NCBI GenBank assembly: GCA_000310025.1
Contig: FN649740.1
Span: forward strand, 5,680,121-5,744,120
Reading direction: 5' to 3'
Length of the DNA stretch: 64,000 bases
DNA from: Ectocarpus siliculosus
Taxonomy: Eukaryota; Sar; Phaeophyceae; Ectocarpales; Ectocarpaceae
Positions 22,301 through 33,100 of the stretch are shown in pieces (position 1 is the stretch's first letter; every line of letters begins with the position of its first letter). The notes under the pieces were generated by a model. The model saw nothing but the letters and a program-made list of their open reading frames with translations. It had not been told where the DNA came from and did not search any database. The translations under genes were made by a program, and so were the position numbers.

Positions 22301-25300
22301 TGCCGCCCAAATTCATATGGTTGGGACTTTTTCGCGTTGCATAGGCTATTTTTATTGGAGGCGCGTGTTTTTCCTGATACATGTTCAAGAAATTTAGGAG
22401 ACCCCAAAGATGTTCGGTACTGTTGTTGCATCGTCTTCTATGTTAACGAAACGGCATCTTTACTACGGGTGTAACGGGTACCAACAAATCTCCGTCATGG
22501 TCGTAGATGAAGATGCGCCACCAGATTAACTCCCGTAAACTTCACCCTATTCTGGATAGAACGGGTTGTAATCCGAACATGTGTCAAGAAGCTACTCCAG
22601 CACATTGTTTTTTCCCGTTAGATGAAGAGGGTAGCCGACCCATGTCATGCTTCTTTTTCGTCCTTTCGTCGGCTTCAACTCTTGTCCAGGATACGGACAA
22701 CGCCGCCGTCCAGCTGCAAGGACCATTCCTCATCAACAAGCTTGCCCCACCACCCGTCTATCGCAACGTTATCATGATTGCGGCAGGCACGGGCGTCAAC
22801 CCGAGTGAGTACGATAGTTTCGGACTCATGGATTGTCTCGTGCATACTTTTTCCCAACTTTCGTGTGCAAGTAATGCCGCTCCATTGGAGCTTACAAACC
22901 ATCATGGTTGTTTTTTGGCAATCAGAACGTATGTCTTTCGCTTGCATCGTGTTTCAGAGCTTGGTGTGCGATACGCGAAACTTGCCGAGGAGTTAGTGCA
23001 CGCCCATGCGTTGCAAAGGGTGCCGGACATCGCCTCCTTCCTCGACATGTTCTCGTGGAACGTGTTCGTCAGTGCAAAATTAACAACTTGCGCCTTCGGT
23101 ACACATCGATTTGCCCCCCACGACATCAACCGCGCTACCACCGCCCGACACGTGAAACGACCTGGGTGCCAGAGGTGCTCTCACGATGCTGGCGACGACC
23201 CTCCGCAGCCGATTGCTGCCCTAACCCGACGCCCCATTGCAACCTTCGCCTTGTCTCTCGTTTCTCCTACGTGGACTCACTCTCGATGGAACTTCCCTTT
23301 ACTGGTGGTCTTCGACGGTCGAACAAACGGCCCACGGCATCGACAGTGGTCCAGCAGATTCGGAATTATCTAAGTATTCCCAGGTGGGCGGCAAATCGTA
23401 AACAAAGGCCAGGGCTAGCACTATTCCGGCGTTTCCGAAAGCCTCTGGGTTGCGGATGTGTCGCATGAAGCAACTCGCACGTTAACGCGGGATCCCCTCC
23501 CTTCGTATTTTCAATTACCCCAGGGACACCACGTTCTCCACGAGGTCGCGGCTGGTCCTCGTGTGGCAGAGCACGACCGAGGCCGACTTCTACGGTACCG
23601 ATGAAATCACGGCCATGCAAGTGAGTTGGTTGCCCTTGCAATCATCAGTCTGGATATGTAGGGGACATCTCGAATCGTCAAACTTGGTGATAAGGACATG
23701 GCCGATCCATCGGCATTACTTCACAACAAGCAAAACGTCTCAATACCTTCAAACCGTTGCTGTATCCGCTCGACCCTTGCTTCTTGACACTGCGACACCA
23801 GGAGAAGAGCGATGGACTCCTCGAAGTGACTGCTCTCGTTAGCGAAGGAGGTCGTGCGCGGAATGCTCCCGGTGCAGCCTTCCGTAAAGCGCGTGACATG
23901 GCCCGGAACGTCTTCGCTTCACCAGCGCATTCTAACAGCAGCACGCTCAATCCCTTCACTCCTATGGGGTATGACACCACGATGAGTTTGGAGTCATCCG
24001 ATTCTCTTCCCCAGACCCAGCGCTCACGTTTGTTGCGAATTTCGACCTAAACCTCTCTTTCGCCATTTGCAAGGTTAGGCGTATCAAAGACAAAGAAACC
24101 GATCTTGGGAGCTTGAAATCCGAGATAATGTCTTGGCCCTCCGGTTTTTGCACGTGTCCAGCCTTCCCTTGCGTGCTCACTCTTGTACTCCGAAGTTCCT
24201 GTGAGCAGATGCCAGAACGCCTTGTGGCCGCGGTGTGATTCTGTGCCGCCGTGTTCGATGCTTGATTGCCATTTTATGCGCTTGTTTCGTTGGTGTATTT
24301 CATACTTACAAGGATTTGCCATGGAATGATTCTAGCAGATTCCTCCCTCAAAGCCAGGTTACGGCAGCAATCCCAGTCGCAAACGGCAGATACACAACTA
24401 CGCAGCAGTCCCACGAATGCTGCCGCTACCTTTTCACAACCGTCGCCAGGTTCAACTTGGACAGCAGCTCCGGGAAACCTCCGCCTTACAGGACGCCGTC
24501 CAGAACTGGTCACGGGGATGAGCAGCCCCCCCCGTACCGCACCCCGGGTCGTGACGGGAGCAGGCCTGCAGATGGGAAGGAAAAAAGGACCACGACTGGC
24601 GTTGGCAAGCTATTGCCCAAGAAGGTGAGTCGTGAAAAGCACGGCCGGAAGCAGGCACATGGGTGCATTTGTGGAATTGCCCCAAATTGATTAACGTGAG
24701 GGCAGGATGGTCATGTCGACCTTGACTGACAACCACTCGGCGTTGCTCGCACCCTCAAAAACGCAGCTACACCAGATGGAAACCACCAGCCGCATCTCGT
24801 TGGGCTGATTGGTTGCCTCGAATACCTTTTGGCACACGGCCGTTGTTCGTCGTAGCCCTGCTGAAAGTGCAGTGAGGACCAATTCTGAAGAACGGCGACA
24901 GCGGGGGGTCGTTTGGTGTGGTTTATGGCAGGTGTGATGATCATGCCAGTTCGCAACAAAACGTCTGGCTGCGTCGAGGGCATGAGTATGTTTGCTGGAT
25001 TGAATGAGGTATTCGCACGAGCGCGGCGGGATGGGTTGCCGGACGAACGTGAAGGAGACGCCTACCGGCAGCTGTAACGCATGGGCGCAGCCCGAGTATT
25101 CTCCGCGGGGCATTGCTGATCGTCTGGGGCGTGCCATGTGTACCACAACTAGAGGGGGCTCCGTACAGTATTTGGTACTCGAAACGTATGTGGGCCGCGT
25201 GTCCATTTCTAGATGGCTTATTTGGCTCCATCCTCACACATATATCTATCTACCCCTGCTTCTTACTCTCCGCCCGTTCTCTTTGGCGCTTCGAGCGAAA

Positions 25301-26373
25301 TCATTAAAAAAAATTGTTGGGCCTCTTATGTATGGGAGGCGAGCTGTTTTCTAAGCCTGCGAAAGTACTGATATTGTCGGCATCATTTCAACCTGCGCAT
25401 AGACCACATGTTGGACTTGATGCCTGTGGCTCGTGCATCTTCCGATGGCCTGTTGTTCCCCATGCTGCTGCAGACCTGGCGCAACCTGCGGCGGAGTGAC
25501 AGCTCAACGCCAGGTGCTCACCGTCGTCCACCTATTCAAGACAGCAGCGTAAGTCCGTCGACATGTACAGGAGTGCGAAGAAACAGACGACAATAGATGC
25601 AAATGCCAGAGAGGAGGCTTCTTGTAAGGTTTTGTGGGACCACTGGGATCTGCATCACCTGCGTAGTAGAAGGTTTGTCACCATTGAACATACAACGCGT
25701 CCGTCCAACTTGTTCGCTGCTCTGGCCTGTGATTGCCAGACCTATCAAGTGGGAGATGGCCTCGTCCGAGGCAAAGTGAACAGGGAGATCCTCGAGACGG
25801 TCTTCGGCGAAGCGCTGACGACCCCGATAGCGGCGGATAACCGCCAGCGAGAGGTGAAAAGCCTTCTTCGAAGCGACAGCGACATCTCGGACGAGAAGGA
25901 AGGACAAGACGAGGATGATGGGGATCTTACAAGCACCGACCAGACCTCACGGAAACTTCAGGTGACAGTGAAAAATTGTTTGTTGGATCGAGCGTATCTT
26001 TCTACGCTCCTTTCGATGGAAGGTGTGCTGCTGCTCCTTTGTCGTGCATGCAGGCATGGGGATGGCGAGTACGTGCAACGCGTTTGAACAGGTGCTTTCC
26101 TGAGAAGGAATTTTCCTCCTCGCCGGCAGTCCCTCGAAAGGCACAGTGGTGGTCAGTATTTCTATGGCTTTATCGGATATTCGAGTCGGACAGCGGATAG
26201 TCAGGTTGAGACAGCTGCCAGCAGCAAGACTGACGAATGCTTACACCCCCGTCATGTAATACGTGCTCTGCCGTCAGGTGGTTGTATCAGGGCCTAGCGA
26301 GTTTGTGGCCAACGTGTGGCAGCTCCTCGACCAAATGGGGGTCCCCTCTGGCTGCATGGTGTTGCTTGACTGA
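10114..26373 (+). CDS. Haem peroxidase-like / DOMON / cytochrome b561 / cytochrome b5 / FAD-NAD reductase fusion protein
   Basis: The model has 27 exons: 10114-10251, 10503-10576, 10782-11178, 11448-11567, 12123-12653, 12983-13399, 13693-13794, 15480-15683, 15951-16171, 16587-16842, 17183-17317, 17712-17960, 18465-18653, 19028-19255, 19709-19846, 20161-20349, 20921-20977, 21794-21904, 22151-22255, 22690-22804, 23347-23383, 23524-23620, 23802-23968, 24450-24624, 25474-25548, 25740-25961, 26278-26373. They sum to 4,845 nt, so 1,614 residues plus stop, with all phases matching. All donors are GT except exon 2 (GCAAGT). The start was chosen because a short signal peptide (MRLHHGVVFFLAGAGA) leads straight into the peroxidase N-terminus. 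Inferred role: a membrane flavocytochrome moving electrons from cytosolic NAD(P)H to an extracytosolic acceptor such as O2, ferric iron or an organic radical. No transcript was available to test the exons. Confidence 0.88.
13693..16103 (+). CDS. Exons 7-9 (part): DOMON domain (residues about 554-705)
   Basis: Exon 7 gives the first strands and GMIGIGFGGLSM; exon 8 the core with FIICEVFSTGG and GGGWTTVKFSRERAT; exon 9 the last strands with VGQHPNTNRGAA. DOMON domains of the cellobiose-dehydrogenase and CYBDOM type bind haem b through one Met and one His. Met589 (GGLSM) and His684 (GQH) sit at the expected places. The domain would face the same side as the peroxidase domain and could take electrons from the b561 core. 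Intron 7 (13795-15479) is the largest and is swollen by repeats. Confidence 0.82.
14342..14545 (+). repeat. Cluster of GCACC/GGTGC palindromic units in intron 7
   Basis: GCACCCCGGTGC-like cores followed by ...GATGGGTGC recur about three times here, and again at the right ends of both R1 repeats (5805-5930 and 15085-15205). The units could form short stems. No coding role is seen. Confidence 0.55.
14655..15215 (+). repeat. Dispersed repeat family R1, copy 2, inside intron 7
   Basis: Direct-orientation match to 5349-5935, lying wholly within intron 7 of the fusion gene, which it helps to make the longest intron. The two copies differ by many substitutions and small indels, so the insertion is not recent. 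Confidence 0.65.
16104..17960 (+). CDS. Exons 9 (end)-12: cytochrome b561 membrane domain (residues about 711-948)
   Basis: Hydrophobic helices start at HGALMLIAWMIIAPWGIYYAR, continue through the MIVASEAVLPLGITAVF and MIAAVAMQIFTGW stretches, then FNKFFHIWAGRFAYAAGVV and DILFPAWFALIAGSFLIL. The four histidines expected to hold the two b haems are His715, His753, His783 and His826. The arrangement matches DOMON-linked b561 proteins (CYBDOM), which carry electrons across membranes. Exon 12 ends with a basic, probably cytosolic segment (ETQKQYHRFFKKG) leading to the b5 domain. The second gene copy conserves this region strongly. Confidence 0.87.
18465..19255 (+). CDS. Exons 13-14: cytochrome b5 domain and acidic linker (residues about 949-1087)
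   Basis: Exon 13 holds WLMVDEAVLDVSDFAQRHPGG, the b5 core whose HPGG gives the first axial ligand, His972. The second expected ligand, in the HSxxAW-like motif, forms across the exon 13/14 join: His1009 in VHTG followed by SAWRIIRSLVVGYIEE. This join fixes the splicing and argues against an extra exon around 18751. Exon 14 then enters an acidic, low-complexity linker (EDQQEQEEAEEKVE). A b5 unit between a reductase and a b561 core would hand single electrons to the membrane haems. Confidence 0.87.
19709..22255 (+). CDS. Exons 15-19: FAD-binding half of the reductase module (residues about 1088-1287)
   Basis: Exon 15 is a linker beginning ATKAMRLNDLAAIPA. Exon 16 gives the first strands of the FNR-like FAD barrel: FQVCPLLFRERMGAASAVGR, then KRPVYRYIFSCP. 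Exons 17-18 continue it, with VVQRAYNAFAVRL at the place of the flavin motif RxYTxxS of cytochrome b5 reductases; the Thr/Ser positions are replaced by Asn and Phe. Exon 19 holds MRIRMYHDGAMSKLLEKL, matching the KIYPxGxMSxYL block. The fold assignment is firm, but the altered flavin motif makes affinity uncertain. Confidence 0.82.
22690..26373 (+). CDS. Exons 20-27: NAD(P)-binding half with long insert (residues about 1288-1614)
   Basis: Exon 20 ends in NVIMIAAGTGVNP and exon 21 continues MVQQIRNYL, the GTGxxPM nucleotide-binding motif. Exon 22 has RLVLVWQSTTEADFYGTDEI, the next conserved strand. Exons 23-25 add roughly 140 residues not found in typical reductases, including two PPPY motifs (KPPPYRTP and QPPPYRTP), the type bound by WW domains. 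Exon 26 has an acidic insert (DEKEGQDEDDGDL). Exon 27 closes the fold with VVVSGPSEFVANVWQLLDQMGVP and stops at 26371-26373. NADH versus NADPH preference cannot be read. Confidence 0.83.
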
Positions 26374-28749
26374 TACCGAGCAACGTTTCGGCTGTCGGCC
26401 GCCGACCCAATACACATGGAGATGTTCTCCCAAGCTACTAATTTCTACGCCGATGAGCCCTTGACAGAGCGCACACCCTGCATGCAAAAACGACGAGCCA
26501 CTGTTGCTTGGAGCTATGTTGGTGAGGTTGACGTCAAAGCTTGGTCATGTCGCAAGTCGGCCATACTTGATGCATGGTGTAAACCCCGCGGATTAATTCC
26601 GTTTGAGTCTACACCGGACCTACCAGAGACTCGTTTGGAGTGCTGTCGATAATTGATGTTTTCATTTGCCTGTTATATTCGCGCCTGCCGATAGACAGGG
26701 CCTAGGGGGGCTATGTCGGTATTGAGGGCTTGGTAGAAATGACGAGTGGGTTTTTTCTTGCCTCACCTATGTTATCGCGTTATTCGATACCGACATCTTT
26801 TCGCCTACTGTATCACAGACCAAGTGTGAGAGTATTGCTGTAAGACAATTACAGCAATAGGAGCATATCCTACTGATTGTAGTGTAGATGTGTTGAGTTT
26901 GGTACGTGGTTAGCTTGTAGCAGGTACATGCTGTTCGAACGCGAAACCATCGAAAGACCTCTTGTTTTGTCCGAATGTGTTTCTTGTTTCTTCTGTTGAG
27001 TCACACATGGTCGTCTGTATTGGTTGTTGTATAGGATTCTTACGTGTACATGCATCTATTGTTGTGGCCATGTCCCCAACTTTGCGTGTGAGGTTGATAA
27101 CTGAGCCGCATGCCTTCTTATTACCAAGTTCCAAATTTATCTTATGTTAAGCCTGAATTATTGGGTCCTCGCGCTTCTACCTAGGTAGTGGCGCGTAGGC
27201 GGGTACGAATATTGTGCTGGTTCGTAAAATAAAGGGGGCAGTTTGTGACGATCCACTCAAATACTCACCATATGTTCAGTTGAGCCACATTGGACCGGTG
27301 CCTCCGGCAGACAAAATTGAGAATCCCGGTGTGCCAATCGAAATTTCTCCCCATTATTCATACCGTGCATAAACATTACGAATGCTTTCCAAAGCCTGGC
27401 CACATTGAACGTCGAGAGACGGAGGGAGCCACCTTGTGAAGTCGTATGCATTTATGTTCCCCAGTGGGTTTTACCATCGGACCCCTCTAGACGAACCCTC
27501 GATCCAGTTGATGTTGGTGTCTTAAAAAAGAGATTTGCCATTGCGATTGCTCGAAAGTGCACCGGCCGCTGGGATATCCAACCTAGTGCTGTTCCTCTCG
27601 AATGTTTTCATGGGGGTAATGTTGTTATCAGGAAGGTTGAAAATATGGTGATCGTTAGAGTTTGCAATACATTTAAGACGTTCAAGGAAAGCTTTTTAAG
27701 GGCCAATTCGTGTTCCTATCTGTAGAGGAACGTTTCGGGAATCGACGGGTGGATGCCTTTCGCGGTGGTTTGGGACGGAGGCAACGGAGTAGGTTTGGCA
27801 AGTGTCTAGCCGCGCAACAGGCTTGGGCATCGGATATCGTTGAGATCGCCGTTGCTTTCATCAGTGGAAGTGGTAGCCCTGGATGTTGGTGTTTTCGTTT
27901 TAAACTAAAATTCAAAAGCTAATTGTCTCTGGATGGTGACATCTGTCTTCCCTTTATCAAGCTACAACACTCTCATATCGATGGAGGTGTTCAATTCAAA
28001 CAACGGTGCCAGGCATCTGAAAGAACTGAATGATGGGGTCGGCGGGTCCGCCATGAAAATATCAATTCGGGGTGTCCTGTCCGCCGGTCACTTGTAAGGA
28101 AGCGTAGAAAAACATGTCGCTGCGGGTGCGCAAAGCTCTGGCCCACACCATCACGAGCCCAATGCCATGATGATGTGATGATTCCGGGCACTTCAGTTTC
28201 GGTGGCGTTTTCGTTTCAGCTCGTGAATCCACTGCAAGCCTTGAATGCAATCGCACTCGAGAAAATCGACGACATAAGCGTGTCGGCATTGCTTCTGTGG
28301 TTGTACGTCAGCCAATGAAGTATGTCTATGTATGCGTATGCACCCCAAGAGTTCACGAGTGTCCTTAATGGGGCGATGGGGTTCAACGGGAATTAAATGT
28401 ACATTGCGTCGTCACTATTTGCGTCCGAGGGCCACTCCCTTGTCGAGGGACTTCGCTCCCGTTTCTACTTGAAAGCAAGGGACGGCCACTAGAGCAGCAT
28501 GCACGGTATCTGCTTCCCATGATTTCACATTCTCGTTCACCCATGAGACTCAATAAATCATGTAGCGAAGGAGGGGTGCACTGCAGGCAACACTTCGAGA
28601 TGTTCGATTATTGGCTTGACACCATATTGCTGTGCCTGCCGTGGTTTAGGCAACCGTTGGTCTAGAACACACCCCTCTACGACTGAACTAATATCCCAAT
28701 GACGGCTATTATAGTCCGATCGGAGGTCGAGAGTGTCACTCTTTTCGTA
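26374..28749. other. 3' flank of the fusion gene, no gene seen
   Basis: Only short open frames without recognisable domains. A tidy palindrome CTACCTAGGTAG at 27179-27190 has no evident role. The region lies between the gene stop and the first gypsy element. Confidence 0.4.
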
Positions 28750-28753
28750 TCTA

Positions 28754-29079
28754 TGAGGACACTGGCTATTGTCGGAGACAGATGCCGGTGCCGTGGCAGT
28801 ATTATCCCACTGCCAGGGGAAGGCTATTTCCTCTCGTGATGTGTAAACGAGGAGAAGAGGGTAGAAAGAGAGAGTGGCCATAGCGGCAGAGGGAGAGGAG
28901 AGTCGAAGACTCTCCGCTTCCACTTTCGGCAAGTGGCCAGGGACTTCGGAAGATATCCATCTCCGACGGTGCATTTCCTGTCACTCTCCTTGTGACAAGA
29001 TACCCCGAGGGAGCCATATCTTCCTACACTTTGTATGTGCACACATGGTTGGTTATACTCCTGACAGGTGTCCTCCACA
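28754..29079 (-). repeat. 3' LTR of gypsy copy A
   Basis: 326 bp. In + orientation it begins TGAGGACACTGG and ends GTGTCCTCCACA, so TG...CA with short inverted ends. All four LTRs in the window appear to be the same sequence. Just inside it, on the element's sense strand, lies the purine tract AGAGGGGGGGGTGA, the likely plus-strand primer site. Confidence 0.93.
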
Positions 29080-29369
29080 TCACCCCCCCCTCTATGCGCC
29101 ACAAGTCCATCTGTGCTAAAGATGTGCTTTTGGCGGCCATAGACATGAGTGGCTCATGGAGACACATGTATTGGAGTTAACCTACCTGGTACAACATCAT
29201 CAACTCGGCCTGATTATCATACAACGCGTGTTAAAAAACACGGAGTCTTCAGACAGAGTAGTGATAGATGTGGTCCATACTAGTATAGTCTAGAAAAAAA
29301 AATTGTGGGTACTGGGCTATCAAGATGACAGCTAGTGTACTAAAATATTTCGCATGATAATGCTGTGGG

Positions 29370-29945
29370 GTTGATGAGAGATAGACTCGTAATGAGGTGA
29401 CCCTCCGGCGAGTCTGTCTTTTCATCATAAAATAATATCGTGATGAGGAATAAACTTGTAATGAGGTGACCCTCTAGCAAGTTTTCTCTATTCATCATCG
29501 AAAAATAAGATCTTGATGGGGGATGAACTTGTAATGAGGTGACCCTCTGGCAAGTTTATCTGTTCACCAAAACATAAGATATTGATGGAGGATGAACTTA
29601 CTTGTAATGAGGTGACCCTCTCTCTGGCAAGTTTATCTATTCATCAAAACCAAGATCTTGATGGGATGAACTTGTAATGAGGTGACCCTCTGGCAAGTTT
29701 ATCTATTAATCACAAATAAGATCTTGGTGGGATGAACTTGTAATGAGGTGACCCTCTGGCAAGTTTATCTATTCATCACAAATAAGGTATTGATGGGGGA
29801 TGAACTTGTAATGAGGTGACCCTCTGGCAAGTTTATCTATTCATCAAAAAAATAAGATCTTGATGGAGGATGAACTTGTAATGAGGTGACCCTCTGGCAA
29901 GTTTATCTATTCATCAAAAAATAAGACTATTCATAAAAAAATAAG
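29370..29945 (-). repeat. Eight tandem hairpin units in the 3' region of gypsy copy A
   Basis: Eight units of about 65-70 bp share the core AATGAGGTGACCCTCTGGC. Each is flanked by AACTTG on one side and CAAGTT on the other, and often by GATGA...TTCATC outside, so every unit can fold on itself. They lie between the pol stop and the 3' LTR. Confidence 0.88.
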
Positions 29946-30154
29946 ATCTTGGGACAGCGGTGGTATCATTCAATTCTCCTCGCGAGTGCTTCCCCAAACA
30001 CTTCAAAAATAGGTTGTTTCCACTGGATACAACCAACCACCGTGGCTACTGGTCCTGTGCTAAATATATATATAACACAGAATAATAGTAGTATAAATTT
30101 GTCTCAAGTCTCGGAAAAGATAGACATGGCAACTGTTAGGAACGATAGAATAAA

Positions 30155-33100
30155 TCAATCGTTTAATTTCCGGGCCCTAGTTCGTTTTCGTTTGCTAGTA
30201 CGGCAGGGCAATTGAGTATCACTCTGTGTCGTAGCAGAACGCGACTTGGGTAATGGACCCTCCTTTAGGAGCCTTCTTCGTCGCTTCTTGGTTTTGTTCG
30301 GTGGCTCAGAGCCACTTTGCGTTGCCAATTTCCGACTTAAAGGTTCTTGAGGAGTAGCTGCCTGTTTTCGTTTTCGTTTCCCTGTTTTACTGGGTGATTT
30401 TGGGTCTCCCTGTTCAACTGGGGCACGAGACGACGATTTATTAGGCTGCACGATTTCCAAACCACAACGGATTCGGTAGGCAGATATCATTTCTTGACAT
30501 TGTGGAATTTCGTCTGCTCTATATTCAAGGTCTGACTCAGGGCCGTAGCCTCGAAGACGCAAACGATACTTGTAGTTGTACGGGGTTTTCGGCCCCTTAC
30601 CACTCTTATGACTTACCACTTTGTCAACGACGTAGGATTCAATTTTCGGTTGAGCTTCGTCGGGATGGTCTAGCTCGGGCAACGGAATCTGGCGTCCTAA
30701 GAAAAACTCGGAAAGCTTATCAAAGTCTGGCGCAGGTGGCGTTTTCCTCGCGTAGTACTGTTTAATGTGGGCTAAATGGACCGAAACTTCTCGAGTTTCG
30801 TTCTGGCGTCTCACTCTATATACCACCGGTGATAATTTAGAGCAGATGACGTAAGGTCCTCTCCACGGTAACAATAATTTCGGATTTGGTCCATCCGAAT
30901 CCTGGTATGGGCGGTACACAAGTACTAGATCACCAGGTTTAAACACAGGGATAGGGCGCAGTTTAGCGTTCTTAGCAGCTTGTTTTATTGTGCGTTCCGA
31001 TAGGTTACGGCGCGCTAGTTCAAAAGCAACCTGTAGATTTTCCTGTGTTGTTTTAGAGAATTCCTCGGTATTCGCTGTTGTTCCCACATGAGGGATGCCG
31101 AGGATAATGTCAACTGGTAGTCGTGGCTTCCGACCAAACATAAGAAAGAATGGTGTTTCATGCATGGTGGAGCTAAATGACGTGTTGTAAGCCAGTTGGA
31201 CAAAAGGCAGCAATGATGCCCAGTTATCGCGGTTCATGGAACTATGCATGGCAAGCATTGCGTGCATGGTAGCATGTACTCGTTCTGAGACAGAATTACC
31301 CTGCGGACGGTATGGTGTCGTGCGGGTTTTCTTATAGTTCAGAATACGCTGTAATTGGTGGGCTACACTGTTCTCATATTCAGGTCCTTGGTCGGAATGC
31401 AACAGTTCAGGCGATCCAAAGATGCTGATGATGCGGTCGATAATGGCCTGAGCGACAGTGATTGCTGACTTGTTGGGAATCGGAGTCAACACGGTGAATC
31501 GGGTTAGGTGGTCCATCATGGATAGGACATGTTTGCACCGTACCCCGGCGGCTGAAACTGATTCTACTTTATATTCAACTAGGTCAACCGAAATACGTTC
31601 AAACGGTCTTTGTACTGGTACATGTCCCGTTGGTAATTTGTTCCGGTTGTGGGCTGTTTTCCGACGTTGACAGGCTTGGCATTCTTGACACCAAGTACGG
31701 ACGTCCCGATTCATGGTTGGCCACCAGTACTTTTGGCGAATCTTCTCATAAGTCGGTCTAGACGCTAAGTGGCCCCCAGATAATACGTGGTCATGATAGG
31801 CGTGTAGCACTAGTCCGGTAAGGGCGTAAGGCAACACCAATTGGTCACTAAACGTACTACGTTTCCGGAGGTAGCCTGGTAAATACGATTTAAACAGCAA
31901 TCCATCACGCACGAAGTAGTACGACATGGAAGTGGTTGTCTCGTCATCAGGTAATTGAGCGTCAGGTTTTGTAAGATAGTCGATATATTTGCCATATTCA
32001 AGAGCTTGTTTTTCACGCAAGATATCGCGGTTAATAGTTTCAAATACGTTGGTCGCGCTAATATAAACTGATTTCTCAGCGAATAATTCGCGATCACTTT
32101 GAACCGGTCGCAAGTTTTCCAAACGATCTGCAGACACTTGGTACGGACGTGGTGGGACATTTGAATGCAGCGCAGGGTCATCAGGCACATTCCTACATAT
32201 CGGTGCAAGTTGCGGTGCTTCCAACTGTTGTTGGTGATCGAACGCAAACAACCGAGATAGGGTGTCTGGGACTACATGTAACTTTCCCGGCTTGTGTCGC
32301 ACTGTAAAGTCAAAGGACTGCAAAGCGATTGCCCATCTGGTCAGCATATTAGACGTGTCTTGCATTGTGTACAAATATCTCAATGCCGCGTGATCCGTGA
32401 CAACTTCGAAATGTCTGCCCCACAAGTAGGGTCGCCAGTGTTGTAAACTCAAAACCACACCGTAACATTCCTTCATCGTCGCAGAGTAATGACGTTGAGC
32501 CTTGTTAACTCGTTGGCTAAAATAAGCGATAATATTCACATCGTCGCCGTTCTTTTGGCCCAGGAATGCTCCTGCACCAACTTCACTAGCATCTACGTGA
32601 ACCACGAAGTCTTTGGTAAAGTCAGGGAAACATAACACAGGTGCTTTGCTGAGTAACCGTTTGATCTCTGCAAAAGCCTTATCATGTTCCTGGTTCCAAC
32701 GTTTTGCGATCGATTTTACATGCTCTTTTTGTGTGAGTTCGACTAGCGGTGCGATCACGGTAGAAAGGTCGGGTATAAATTTCCTCACATAGTTCACCAT
32801 TCCCAATACTGAGCGAAGCGCTTTGATTGTTTTGGGTGCAGGCAAATCGACAATAGACTTTATACGATCTTCCCCAACACGAATCCCTTTTGCCGACAGT
32901 ATATGCCCCAGGTATTTTACTTCCTGTGGTCCAAATTGTACTTTGGAGGGTTTCAAGGTAAGACCGGCCGCTTGGAGTGCTTGGAGCATGCTTTCTAATA
33001 AGGTTAGATGGCTCTCCCAATTTGAGCTGCAGCAAATAATGTCGTCCATATACACCAAAAGTCCACTGCGTGGTCCGAAGTGAGAGAATGCCAGAGACAT

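Noticed and set aside
28785-29120. Open frames conserved four times (beginning MHRRRWISSEV and MAPSGYLVTRR on the - strand)
   Set aside because: They lie inside the LTRs; the conservation is that of the LTR DNA.
29370-29945. Regular repeats looking like a CRISPR array
   Set aside because: The spacers are similar to each other, the units are imperfect, and the same array sits at the same place in two copies of a retrotransposon.
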